Source of the DNA: AG2 sp036493735
GTDB lineage: Bacteria; Gemmatimonadota; Gemmatimonadetes; Gemmatimonadales; Gemmatimonadaceae
NCBI GenBank assembly: GCA_036493735.1
Contig: DASXPH010000010.1
Coordinates: 62,001 to 126,000, forward strand
DNA length: 64,000 nt
Direction: 5' to 3'
The notes beneath the pieces were generated by a model. It searched no databases, was not told the DNA's origin, and saw nothing but the letters and a program-made list of their open reading frames with translations. Positions 1 through 8,603 of this stretch are shown here, piece by piece (position 1 is the stretch's first letter; every line of letters begins with the position of its first letter). The translations under genes and the position numbers were made by a program.

Positions 1-226
1 GAATGTGCGACGTGATGACATCGACATGGTGTCCCCGGCGTCGCGCCTCGCGCGCGAAGAAATGCACGTGCTCGCACACCCCACCGAGGTGCGGATAGTA
101 GTACTCCGTCACCAGGGCAATGCGGAGGGAACGGTCGTCCCGAACAACCGGCAGATGCGGCAGCTCGGGAAGAGTTGGGTGTCTAAGCGCGCGGGGATTC
201 TTGAGGGCGAGATTCAAGAGCGGCAT
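1..226 (-). CDS. Glycosyltransferase family 4-type protein, N-terminal part (runs off the window)
   Basis: Seventy-five codons are visible from an ATG at 226-224. The reading frame contains RIALVTEYYYPHLGGV followed by a helix and HHVDVIT, which is the usual opening of GT-B fold group 1 glycosyltransferases: first beta strand, the PxxGG loop, then a helix and second strand. The donor-binding C-terminal domain lies outside the window, so the sugar and acceptor cannot be inferred. The frame overlaps the last 44 bases of ppdK, in line with the overlapping style of this operon. Another start further in is possible because about 35 residues precede the conserved strand. The family call is fairly safe; the exact role is unknown. 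Confidence 0.7.
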   Translation of the reverse strand, partial: MPLLNLALKNPRALRHPTLPELPHLPVVRDDRSLRIALVTEYYYPHLGGVCEHVHFFAREARRRGHHVDVITSHI

Positions 227-2933
227 GGGCTGCGGCGAGGCGGGCGATAGGAACGCGGTAGGGAGAGCAGGAGACGTAATCCAGGCCGATTTGATGGCAG
301 AACTTCACAGAGCGCGGCTCGCCGCCATGTTCACCGCAAATGCCAACCTTCAACTGCGGACGGACGCTCCTACCGGCAGATACGGCGATGCCAATCAGCT
401 TCCCAACACCGTTCTGATCCAAAACTTGGAACGGATCGTCGGAAAGTATACCATGTTCGACGTAATTAGGAAGGAACCGACCCGCATCATCTCGGCTGAG
501 TCCGAAGGTGGTTTGGGTTAAATCATTGGTCCCAAAGGAAAAGAATTCCGCCGACTTTGCGATCTCGTCCGCAGTGAGTGCGGCTCGCGGCAGCTCGATC
601 ATCGTGCCGATCGTATAAGGCACGTCTTCGCCCATCACACCCAGCACCTGCTGCGCGACTTGCTCGAGGACTCCACGCTGATTCTCGAATTCCTTGGAGG
701 TTGCGACGAGCGGAATCATGATCTCAGGACGTACGTCGATGCCCCGGCGTTTCGCCCGGACAGCGGCCTCGAAGATTGCGCGCCCCTGCATCTCGGTGAT
801 TTCGGGATAGGTGATGCCAAGACGGCAGCCCCTATGACCGAGCATCGGATTCGTTTCACGCAAGCCTTCGACAATGTGAAGCAACTCGGCGCGCGAAATA
901 CCCAACGTGCGCGCCAGGAGCTTGCTCTCCTCACCTCCGTGCGGCAGGAACTCGTGCAGCGGTGGATCGAGAAGACGGATCGTAACTGGTAACCCGTTCA
1001 TCGCCTCGAAGATCCCTTCGAAGTCGCTGCGCTGCATAGGCAGCAGCTTCTGCAATGCGCGCCGACGGCCCGCGATGTCACGTGCGACGATCATCTCGCG
1101 CATCGCCGTGATGCGATCGCCCTCGAAGAACATGTGCTCGGTACGACAGAGTCCAATGCCCTCGGCGCCGAAGCCGCGCGCCACACGCGCATCGGCCGGC
1201 GTGTCGGCATTCGCGCGCACTTTGAGACGGCGCACGTCGTCGGCCCAACCCAACAATTGCGCGAACGACGTGTAGGTCGGCGCGCTCTGCGGCTGTCGCA
1301 TGCCGCGAATGACTTGCACCACCTCGCTCGGCGTCGTCGGCAAATCGCCGGCGTACACTTTGCCACTCGCGCCATCGACGGTGATGTAGTCGCCCTCGGA
1401 AATCGTCACGTCACCGACAGTGAACTGGCGCTTCTGCAGATCGACGTGCATGTCCTTCGCGCCGACGACGGCGCACTTGCCCATGCCGCGGGCAACGACG
1501 GCGGCGTGACTCGTCATGCCCCCTCTCGCCGTGAGCACGGCCTTCGCCGCGACGATGCCATGAAAGTCTTCCGGCGTCGTCTCGTCGCGCACGAGGATGA
1601 CGGCGGTGCCGGAGCTTGCGCGCTGCTCCGCGACGTCGGGATCGAACACCGCAATTCCGCTCGCCGCGCCGGGGCTCGCGGGCAACCCGCTCGCGATCGG
1701 GGTCGCGCGAACGCTGACATCGATGATCGGGTGCAGCAGCTGGCCGAGCTGGTCCGGGGGAACGCGCAGTACGGCTGTTTTCTCGTCGATTAGACCTTCC
1801 TCAACCATCTCCGTTGCGACGCGGACGGCGGCCGTCGCCGTTCGCTTGCCAGTGCGCGTTTGCAGCAGATACAACGCGCCGCGCTCGACGGTAAACTCGA
1901 TGTCCTGCATGTCGCCGTAGTGCTTCTCGAGCCGATCCTGCGTCGCGAGCAGCTCCGTGTAGGCGTTGGGCAGGCGCGTCGCCATCTCGTCGATCGAGAG
2001 CGGGGTGCGAATGCCGGCGACGACATCCTCGCCCTGCGCGTTGACGAGAAACTCGCCGTAGAAGGTGCGCTCGCCCGTGGATGGATTGCGGGTGAAGGCG
2101 ACACCGGTGCCCGAGTCGTCGCCCATGTTGCCGAACACCATGGCGACGATGTTCACGGCTGTACCGAGGTCTTCGCTGATGCCGTTCACCCTGCGATAGT
2201 CGACCGCCTTCTTGAGCGTCCACGACTGCCACACGGCCTCGATCGCTCCCCAGAGCTGGGCGGCGGGATCCATCGGGAACTCCTTGCCCGTCGCGGCCCG
2301 CACGAGGCTCTTGTACTCCTCGACGAGGTTGCGCAGCGTGCCTTCGTCGAGCTCCGCGTCCGTCGTGACGCCCGCGGTGAGGCGCTTCGCCTTTAGTAAT
2401 TGCTCAAATTGCGAGAAGGGTACGTGCAGCACGACGTCGCCGTACATCTGGATGAACCGGCGAAACGAGTCGTACGCGAAACGGGGACTGCCGCTGTGAT
2501 GCGCCAGGCCCTGAACGGTGAGGTTGTTGAGCCCGAGATTGAGGATGGTCTCCATCATCCCCGGCATCGACACCGGCGAACCGGAGCGGACGGAAACGAG
2601 TAGCGGATCGTTGGGATCGCCGAATCGCTTGCCCGCGACCTGCTCCAGGCGTCGCATGTGCTCCGCGACTTCCTGCTCGAGGCCAGCGGGACGGCGCTTC
2701 TCGCGCAGGAATTCGATGCAGCAGTCGCAGGAGATGGTGAACCCCGGCGGCACCGGCACGCCAAGATTCGTCATTTCGGCGAGGTTGGCGCCCTTGCCAC
2801 CGAGAATGGCCTTCATGTCTTTGGTTCCTTCGGCGTCGCCGCCACCGAAGAAATAGACATGCTTCGCTGAGGCGTGCGCCGCGGAGCTGGAGGACGCCGC
2901 GCCTGACGACCGCTCGGTTGTTGGAACGCTCAT
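183..2933 (-). CDS. ppdK: Pyruvate, phosphate dikinase
   Basis: Interconverts pyruvate + ATP + Pi and phosphoenolpyruvate + AMP + PPi in the cytosol, linking glycolysis and gluconeogenesis. About 916 residues, the usual family length. The N-terminal ATP-grasp part carries GGKGANLAEM near residue 45 and the VRSGSPVSMPGMM stretch near 115. The phosphohistidine domain has GGMTSHAAVVARGMG with the catalytic His near residue 475. The C-terminal PEP/pyruvate barrel ends with the GICGEHGG region near 865. The open frame begins with a GTG two codons upstream (2939); I prefer the ATG at 2933, neither having a good ribosome site. It lies 36 bases after purF and overlaps the downstream glycosyltransferase. 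A Ser/Ala-rich stretch of about 20 residues precedes the conserved domain. Confidence 0.96.
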   Translation of the reverse strand: MSVPTTERSSGAASSSSAAHASAKHVYFFGGGDAEGTKDMKAILGGKGANLAEMTNLGVPVPPGFTISCDCCIEFLREKRRPAGLEQEVAEHMRRLEQVAGKRFGDPNDPLLVSVRSGSPVSMPGMMETILNLGLNNLTVQGLAHHSGSPRFAYDSFRRFIQMYGDVVLHVPFSQFEQLLKAKRLTAGVTTDAELDEGTLRNLVEEYKSLVRAATGKEFPMDPAAQLWGAIEAVWQSWTLKKAVDYRRVNGISEDLGTAVNIVAMVFGNMGDDSGTGVAFTRNPSTGERTFYGEFLVNAQGEDVVAGIRTPLSIDEMATRLPNAYTELLATQDRLEKHYGDMQDIEFTVERGALYLLQTRTGKRTATAAVRVATEMVEEGLIDEKTAVLRVPPDQLGQLLHPIIDVSVRATPIASGLPASPGAASGIAVFDPDVAEQRASSGTAVILVRDETTPEDFHGIVAAKAVLTARGGMTSHAAVVARGMGKCAVVGAKDMHVDLQKRQFTVGDVTISEGDYITVDGASGKVYAGDLPTTPSEVVQVIRGMRQPQSAPTYTSFAQLLGWADDVRRLKVRANADTPADARVARGFGAEGIGLCRTEHMFFEGDRITAMREMIVARDIAGRRRALQKLLPMQRSDFEGIFEAMNGLPVTIRLLDPPLHEFLPHGGEESKLLARTLGISRAELLHIVEGLRETNPMLGHRGCRLGITYPEITEMQGRAIFEAAVRAKRRGIDVRPEIMIPLVATSKEFENQRGVLEQVAQQVLGVMGEDVPYTIGTMIELPRAALTADEIAKSAEFFSFGTNDLTQTTFGLSRDDAGRFLPNYVEHGILSDDPFQVLDQNGVGKLIGIAVSAGRSVRPQLKVGICGEHGGEPRSVKFCHQIGLDYVSCSPYRVPIARLAAAHAALESRPQESPRA

Positions 2934-2969
2934 GTGCACGCGGGTTGGGCGTGTGCTCGTTTTTCTACG

Positions 2970-4349
2970 TCAGCAACCGCACCCGAAGCGCAGCTTGTCC
3001 GGATCCGTTGGCGGTGCGGTTGGATAATCACCGGAGAAGCAGGCATGGCAAAAGCCCTGCGGACCTCCGGGCACCGATGCGAGCATGCCTTCGAGCGAGA
3101 GATAGCCGAGAGAATCGACGCCAAGATCTCGCGCGATCTCGTCTGGGGTGAGGCGAGCCGCGATGAGCTCATCGCGGCTCGGCGTGTCTATACCGTAATA
3201 GCATGGACCCGTGACCGGCGGTGAGCTGACGCGCATGTGTACCTCGCGCGCTCCCGCGGCGCGCACTAGGGCAACGAGTCCGCGCGTCGTCGTACCGCGG
3301 ACGATCGAGTCGTCCACCATGACGACCTTCTTGCCCTCGAGCACTTCATGCACGGGATTGTACTTCACCTTCACCTTGGCGTCGCGTCCCGCCTGCGTCG
3401 GTTGAAGAAAGGTCCGACCAATGTAGTGATTCCGAATGAGTGCCAACTCGTACGGCACGCCGCTCTCCTCGGCGAAGCCGAGCGCCGCGGAGTTGGAGGA
3501 GTCCGGTACGCTGAACACGAGCTCCGCGTCGGGTGCAGGGCACTCGCGCGCGAGCTGTCTGCCTAACGCGCGGCGCGCGCGATCGACGGACCCGCCGAAA
3601 ACGCGGCTGTCAGGGCGGGCGAAATAAACGTGCTCGAACACGCATCGACGCAGCTCGCGTCGAGGCAGGGGAAAGCTCGAGCGCACGCCGTCGCTATCGA
3701 CCGCGACGATCTCGCCTGGCTGCACCTCACGATCATAGGTCGCGCCGACGATGTCGAGGGCGCACGTCTCCGAGGCGAAGACCGGTGCATCACCGAGGCG
3801 ACCCATGACGAGTGGACGCCAGCCGCGCGGATCGCGCGCCGCGAGCAGCGTCTCGCCGATGGTCACGATGAGCGAGTACGCCCCTTCCACCTCGCACAGT
3901 GCTTCCGCGAGTCGCTCGTCGGGCTGCTCGGCATTGGAGCGGGCGAGGCGATGGACGATGACTTCGGAATCCATCGTCGACGCGAAGATGGAACCGCGGT
4001 CCTCGAGCTCCATCCGCAGCTCGGCGGCGTTCGTCAGATTGCCGTTGTGGGCGAGCGCGACGAATCCGCCCTTCGTTCGGGCGAGCACCGGCTGCGCATT
4101 CTCGATCGTCGAAGACCCGGCCGTGCTGTACCGCGTGTGGCCGATGGCGGTAACGCCCGGCACGCGCTCGAGCTCGAGAGACATCGCGTCGTTCATGGTG
4201 CCCATCGAGCGAACAGCGCGCGCCTCACCCTTCTCGTTGATCGACACGACGCCAGCGGATTCCTGGCCGCGGTGCTGGAGCGAATACAGTCCGAGCTGCG
4301 TGAGCCGAACTGCCTCAGGGTGACCGTGAACGCCAAAGATGCCGCACAT
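2970..4349 (-). CDS. purF: Amidophosphoribosyltransferase
   Basis: First committed step of purine synthesis: PRPP + glutamine to phosphoribosylamine. 459 residues. The protein begins MCGIFGV, so Cys2 becomes the N-terminal nucleophile of the glutaminase domain after Met removal and no longer propeptide is present. The PRPP loop is VVMVDDSIVRGTTT in the C-terminal half. Cysteines near the C-terminus (CYYGID, FCHACFSG, FGCGC) resemble those of the Fe-S containing Bacillus-type enzymes; cluster binding is inferred. It starts only 4 bases after the purL stop, so the two are almost certainly co-transcribed and probably translationally coupled. Confidence 0.97.
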   Translation of the reverse strand: MCGIFGVHGHPEAVRLTQLGLYSLQHRGQESAGVVSINEKGEARAVRSMGTMNDAMSLELERVPGVTAIGHTRYSTAGSSTIENAQPVLARTKGGFVALAHNGNLTNAAELRMELEDRGSIFASTMDSEVIVHRLARSNAEQPDERLAEALCEVEGAYSLIVTIGETLLAARDPRGWRPLVMGRLGDAPVFASETCALDIVGATYDREVQPGEIVAVDSDGVRSSFPLPRRELRRCVFEHVYFARPDSRVFGGSVDRARRALGRQLARECPAPDAELVFSVPDSSNSAALGFAEESGVPYELALIRNHYIGRTFLQPTQAGRDAKVKVKYNPVHEVLEGKKVVMVDDSIVRGTTTRGLVALVRAAGAREVHMRVSSPPVTGPCYYGIDTPSRDELIAARLTPDEIARDLGVDSLGYLSLEGMLASVPGGPQGFCHACFSGDYPTAPPTDPDKLRFGCGC

Positions 4350-4353
4350 GGGC

Positions 4354-6651
4354 TTAGACTGGGCTCTCCGATGCCGCGCTGACGAGCGCAGCGGTCGATT
4401 TCGTCATGATGTCAGGGATCGTCTCATAGTATAGCCGGTCCAGCCACGGCAGTGATGCGCTCAAGCGCGTATCGCCGACAACGATCTCGAGCGGATCGTC
4501 GGCGGACGCCACTTCACCGAGGATGGCGCTCGTGACGCCATGCTTCAGCGCGATCTCGCGAAGCGCGGCTGGATCGGGAGTGGAGACGATCACGCGGCCC
4601 TGCGTCTCGGCAAACAAAATTGCGCGCGTCGGCAGGTGACTGAAGCTCGACAGGTTCACGCGCGCGCCGAGTGGCCGGTTGCGATCGATGATGCAGCACT
4701 CAGCGAGTGCGACCGCGAGTCCGCCATCGCTGCAGTCATGCGCCGAGCGCACTACACCGGCGCCGATGGCGGCAAGCACGGCCTCGATCAGATTGCGCTC
4801 TTTGGCGAGATCGCAGACGGGCGGCGCACCAGCGACGGTGCCGTGAACGCGAGCGAGGTATTCGGAACCGCCGATCTCGTCGCTCAGGTCGCCGAGCAGC
4901 ACGATGGTGTCGCGCTCCGCAGAAAAATGCGCGCGGGTGATGCGATCGATGTCGTCGATGAGACCGACCATCCCAATCACCGGCGTCGGGAATACGGCGC
5001 CGCCGGGATTCTCGTTATAGAGTGAAACGTTGCCGCCGGTGACCGGTGTGCCAAGCGCCTCGCACGCCTCCGCCATGCCGGCGGTGGCCTCGCGCAGTTG
5101 ATAGTAGACCTCCGGTCGTCGTGGATTTCCGAAGTTTAGATTATTGGTAATCGCGAGCGGACGACCGCCGGTGCAGGCGACATTCCGTGCCGCTTCCGCA
5201 ACGGCGATACGCGTGCCCACTCGCGGGTCCAGATAGCAATAGCGCCCGTTGCAATCGGTCTTGAGGGCGAGCGCTCGGCGTGAGTCGCGCACTCGCACGA
5301 CGGCCGCGTCACCTCCCGGCCCAACGACCGTGTTCGTGCGGACCGTGTGGTCGTATTGGCGATAGACCCACATCTTGCTCGCGATCGAGGGCGAGGTGAG
5401 GAGCTGCTCGAGGGTCCAGCGCGGATCTGCTTCTTCGGGGCGCTCCGGTATGGACGAGACATCGCGGCCGCGGAGCGCGGTGATCGCCGTGTCTTCGCGC
5501 GCGTCTGGAGTGTACGTCGGGCAATCGGTGACGAGCTGCGTTCCAGGAAACTCGGCGACGACGCGCTCGCCTTCGGTGACACGATAGACGGGTTCGGCGA
5601 TGACCTCGCCGATGACCGACGCCGTGAGATCCCACTTCGTGAGGATCTGCGCGACGTCGCGCTCGCGTCCTCGCTTCGCGACGACGAGCATCCGTTCCTG
5701 CGATTCGCTGAGCAGAATCTCGTATGGCGTCATGCCGCTCTCGCGGACGGGCACCTTCGTGACGTCGATAGTGACGCCGACGTCCCCGCGAGCCGCCATT
5801 TCCGCCGAGGACGATGTGAGACCGGCGGCGCCCATGTCCTGGATGGCGACGATCGCGCCGGAGTGAATGAGCTCGAGGCTGGCCTCGAGGAGCAATTTCT
5901 CGGTGAATGGATCGCCGACCTGGACTTGTGGTCGGCGCGCTTCACTCTCCTCCGACAGATCCGCGGAGGCGAAGGAAGCGCCGTGAATTCCATCGCGACC
6001 GGTGCGCGCGCCAACGGCGATGATCGGATTGCCAACACCCTGGGCGACGGCGCGAATCAGATCCTGCTCGTGCATCAAGCCGACGCACATGGCGTTGACG
6101 AGCGGATTGCCCTCGTACGAGGGGTCGAAGCCGACTTCACCGGCAACGGTGGGCACGCCGACGCAGTTGCCGTAATCGCCGATGCCCTTTACGACACCAG
6201 CGAAGAGGAATCTGACGCGCGGCGAGTCGAGTGAGCCGAAGCGCAACGAATTGAGAAGCGCGATCGGGCGCGCGCCCATTGTGAACACGTCGCGGAGAAT
6301 TCCACCGACGCCCGTCGCCGCGCCCTGGTACGGCTCGACGGCCGAGGGATGGTTGTGCGATTCGATCTTGAAGGCGACGGCGAGCCCATCGCCGATCGCG
6401 ATGACCCCCGCATTCTCACCCGGCCCCTGTAACACGTACGGCGCCTTCGTGGGAAGGCGCCGCAGCAGGGGACGCGAATGCTTGTAGGAGCAGTGCTCGC
6501 TCCAGAGGGCGCTGACGATGCCTAACTCGGTGAAGGTCGGCGCTCGCCCGAGCATTCGCTCGATGCGCTGGTACTCCTCGGTTGTCAGCCCATGCTCCGC
6601 GATGAGCGGGGGGGTGATCGTCGGATCACCGGGGCGTGGTAGTGGCGTCAC
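4354..6651 (-). CDS. purL: Phosphoribosylformylglycinamidine synthase subunit PurL
   Basis: ATP-dependent synthetase subunit that converts FGAR to FGAM using ammonia from PurQ, with PurS completing the complex. 765 residues, the size of the small PurL of three-subunit systems rather than the fused 1300-residue form; purS and purQ lie upstream in the same operon. Visible signatures are SEHCSYKHS near residue 52, SHNHPSAVEPYQGAATGVGG near 98, and a duplicated AIRS-like architecture. The start is GTG. Three small genes separate purQ from purL less tightly than usual: a secreted protein gene and a zinc-ribbon gene intervene. The first 26 bases overlap the zinc-ribbon gene. Confidence 0.97.
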   Translation of the reverse strand: MTPLPRPGDPTITPPLIAEHGLTTEEYQRIERMLGRAPTFTELGIVSALWSEHCSYKHSRPLLRRLPTKAPYVLQGPGENAGVIAIGDGLAVAFKIESHNHPSAVEPYQGAATGVGGILRDVFTMGARPIALLNSLRFGSLDSPRVRFLFAGVVKGIGDYGNCVGVPTVAGEVGFDPSYEGNPLVNAMCVGLMHEQDLIRAVAQGVGNPIIAVGARTGRDGIHGASFASADLSEESEARRPQVQVGDPFTEKLLLEASLELIHSGAIVAIQDMGAAGLTSSSAEMAARGDVGVTIDVTKVPVRESGMTPYEILLSESQERMLVVAKRGRERDVAQILTKWDLTASVIGEVIAEPVYRVTEGERVVAEFPGTQLVTDCPTYTPDAREDTAITALRGRDVSSIPERPEEADPRWTLEQLLTSPSIASKMWVYRQYDHTVRTNTVVGPGGDAAVVRVRDSRRALALKTDCNGRYCYLDPRVGTRIAVAEAARNVACTGGRPLAITNNLNFGNPRRPEVYYQLREATAGMAEACEALGTPVTGGNVSLYNENPGGAVFPTPVIGMVGLIDDIDRITRAHFSAERDTIVLLGDLSDEIGGSEYLARVHGTVAGAPPVCDLAKERNLIEAVLAAIGAGVVRSAHDCSDGGLAVALAECCIIDRNRPLGARVNLSSFSHLPTRAILFAETQGRVIVSTPDPAALREIALKHGVTSAILGEVASADDPLEIVVGDTRLSASLPWLDRLYYETIPDIMTKSTAALVSAASESPV

Positions 6652-6982
6652 CTGTCTTGGGATGATGGAAGATCTCGAGAATGTCGTTCATGATGCGGCT
6701 GAACGGCCCGCGCGATTCGTGAATGTGCCGGAGCAACCCGATCTCGCCCTGATCGATCCAGATGCCGTGACAGTCAGGGCAGGTATCGACTTTCACATTC
6801 TCGTAATCCCGTTCTTTCAGATCCGCCCCGCACTTCGGGCACTTCATGAAATGTTCACGGCGCTCGATCTCCTGACGCTGGTCGTCGAGGAGCGAGCGCA
6901 TCTGCTTGATCAGCTCAGCGTTCGCGCGGGCAAAATATTCGTCTTCGTTGCGTGTAGGGTGATCCTCGCTGTGACGATGCAT
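6626..6982 (-). CDS. TFIIB-type zinc-ribbon protein
   Basis: A small cytosolic protein of 118 residues. An acidic/charged helix (residues about 10-45) is followed by a zinc ribbon with CPKCGADL and CPDCHGIWID, the two CxxC knuckles of the zf-TFIIB family, then a C-terminal helix. The open frame extends 27 codons upstream, but the ATG at 6982 has a GGAGGAG ribosome site nine bases ahead and the upstream residues look like read-through of non-coding sequence. Function is not established for this family; nucleic-acid or protein binding is plausible. It sits between the secreted protein gene and purL and overlaps purL by 26 bases. Confidence 0.8.
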   Translation of the reverse strand: MHRHSEDHPTRNEDEYFARANAELIKQMRSLLDDQRQEIERREHFMKCPKCGADLKERDYENVKVDTCPDCHGIWIDQGEIGLLRHIHESRGPFSRIMNDILEIFHHPKTGDATTTPR

Positions 6983-7007
6983 ACTCCTTCGACTCCTCCG
7001 TTCGCCA

Positions 7008-7640
7008 TCAATCCTCGTGCGGCGGCCTCTTGGCGACAGTGTCCGCCCGCAAGGAATCCGCATGCTTCGCCGACATGACTGGCGGCTTCACCGGAATCCG
7101 CAGCGTTCCCGTCACCGTATCGTGATGCATCGAGTCCGCCGCGGCGTTGGTTTTCGACACCGGCTTTCGCTTTGGCTGCTTCACACTCGGCGCGGGCTCG
7201 GTCGCCGAGTCGTGCTTGGCCTCAGCCGTCGCCTCATGTTTGGCAGTGGTGTCCGGTCGCGGATTCCCAGCTTGAACGACCTCTCCTGAAGGTACATCGC
7301 GTGCGCCGGGTCGAGTACGCGAGGCAACTTCGGCCGGAATCGCCCGTGGCGAGCTGCTCTTTCCGCTGTACGCACGCTCGGAGGACCTGAACATCGCGTC
7401 GACGACGGAATCCTTTTGCAGGATCACCACATCGTCCATACCGCACTGTTTGATGCAGCTGTTGTGATAGAAGAGGTACTTGAAATCACCAGCCGAGCGC
7501 GACGCGTCGGCCGCACCCAGCCGTTCGACCACCTTCGTCTCGGACATTCCTGGATCGATGGATTTCGGCGCCTGTGCCGCCGCCGGCGCGGCGAGCGCGC
7601 AGAGCAGGGCGAGAGCGGGGGCGAGACCGACACGGGACAT
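7008..7640 (-). CDS. Secreted protein with N-terminal BamE-like region, function unknown
   Basis: Starts at the ATG 7640, preceded by a strong CAGGAGGT site; the longer open frame upstream is not needed. Residues 1-23 are a clear signal peptide ending in AAAQA. The next about 75 residues contain IDPGMSETKVVERLG and a short two-cysteine motif (NSCIKQCGMDDVV), a layout that recalls the BamE/SmpA fold (Gx-S/T-xxxVxxxLG), but this is a weak resemblance. From about residue 95 the protein is low complexity, rich in Lys, Ala, Thr, His and Asp, probably a flexible periplasmic tail. It lies 16 bases after purQ and 25 before the zinc-ribbon gene. No function can be assigned. Confidence 0.75.
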   Translation of the reverse strand: MSRVGLAPALALLCALAAPAAAQAPKSIDPGMSETKVVERLGAADASRSAGDFKYLFYHNSCIKQCGMDDVVILQKDSVVDAMFRSSERAYSGKSSSPRAIPAEVASRTRPGARDVPSGEVVQAGNPRPDTTAKHEATAEAKHDSATEPAPSVKQPKRKPVSKTNAAADSMHHDTVTGTLRIPVKPPVMSAKHADSLRADTVAKRPPHED

Positions 7641-7656
7641 GGACGTACCTCCTGAA

Positions 7657-8349
7657 TTACGCGGCAACGCGCGAAAGGATGGACTCGAAGACGCCCAACC
7701 CGTCGCTGGAGCCGAGGAGATCGTCCACAGCACGCTCGGGATGAGGCATCATTCCGAGGACGTTTCCGGCGCCGCTCACGATGCCCGCAATCGCGTTCAT
7801 CGATCCATTGGGACTCCACCACTCGTCCGCATCGCCGGGTCCGCCCACGTATCGGAAGACGATTCGACCCTCCCCTTCGATTCGGGCAAGGGTGTCGGCG
7901 TCGGCCGTGTAGCGGCCATCACCGTGGGCGATGGGAATTGTGATTAACTGACCGTCCGCGTAGCGGTTGGTGAACTGGGTGTCAGTATTCTCGACACGCA
8001 GCCGCACCGCCTCGCACACGAACCGCAGGCTCGCATTGCGAAGGAGCGCCCCCGGGAGCAGCCCCGCCTCGCATGCGATCTGGAATCCGTTACAGATGGC
8101 CAGCACGGGGGCGCCGCGTTCGGCGTGGGCGACCACTTCGCGCATGATGGGACTGAAGCGCGCGATTGCTCCAACGCGGAGATAATCACCGTAGCTGAAG
8201 CCGCCGGGGAGGATGATCACGTCGCTGCCACGAAGATCGTGATCCTTGTGCCATAGGTACACGGCCTCCTCGCCTAACGCGTCCACCACGGCGTGATAGG
8301 CGTCGTAGTCGCAATTGGAGCCGGGGAAGGTGACGATTCCGAATTTCAT
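7657..8349 (-). CDS. purQ: Phosphoribosylformylglycinamidine synthase glutaminase subunit PurQ
   Basis: Class I glutamine amidotransferase that supplies ammonia to PurL. 230 residues. It starts MKFGIVTFPGSNCD; the nucleophile is Cys86 in AICNGFQ, with the His-Glu pair in MMPHPERA near the C-terminus. The open frame extends far upstream, but the correct start is the ATG at 8349, which overlaps the purS stop as ATGA. Order purS-purQ fits the three-subunit FGAM synthase seen with the short PurL further down the operon. Confidence 0.96.
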   Translation of the reverse strand: MKFGIVTFPGSNCDYDAYHAVVDALGEEAVYLWHKDHDLRGSDVIILPGGFSYGDYLRVGAIARFSPIMREVVAHAERGAPVLAICNGFQIACEAGLLPGALLRNASLRFVCEAVRLRVENTDTQFTNRYADGQLITIPIAHGDGRYTADADTLARIEGEGRIVFRYVGGPGDADEWWSPNGSMNAIAGIVSGAGNVLGMMPHPERAVDDLLGSSDGLGVFESILSRVAA

Positions 8350-8603
8350 AATGTGCTCACGCTGGCGATCTCGAAGTCCTCGATAACGGGATTGGCGAGC
8401 AGCTTCTTGCACATCTCGCGCGTCGACCGCTCGGCGGCGGAGCCGTCCGGCGCGTCCATTTCGACCACGACATGACGTCCGACATGGACGTCCTGGACGG
8501 CGGAAAACCCCAGGGTGCGCAGGGCGTCGCCGACCGCCTTGCCCTGAGGATCGAGCAAGCCGCGACGCGGCACGATATGAACGGCGACGCGAAAGCGACT
8601 CAT
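8346..8603 (-). CDS. purS: Phosphoribosylformylglycinamidine synthase subunit PurS
   Basis: 85-residue structural subunit that bridges PurL and PurQ and is needed for ammonia channelling. Residues such as RFRVAVHIVPRRGLLDPQGKAV and the central VQDVHVGRHVVVEMD match the small alpha/beta PurS fold. It overlaps pssA upstream and purQ downstream by four bases each (ATGA), so translation of all three is probably coupled. That places a purine subunit directly behind a phospholipid gene. Confidence 0.93.
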   Translation of the reverse strand: MSRFRVAVHIVPRRGLLDPQGKAVGDALRTLGFSAVQDVHVGRHVVVEMDAPDGSAAERSTREMCKKLLANPVIEDFEIASVSTL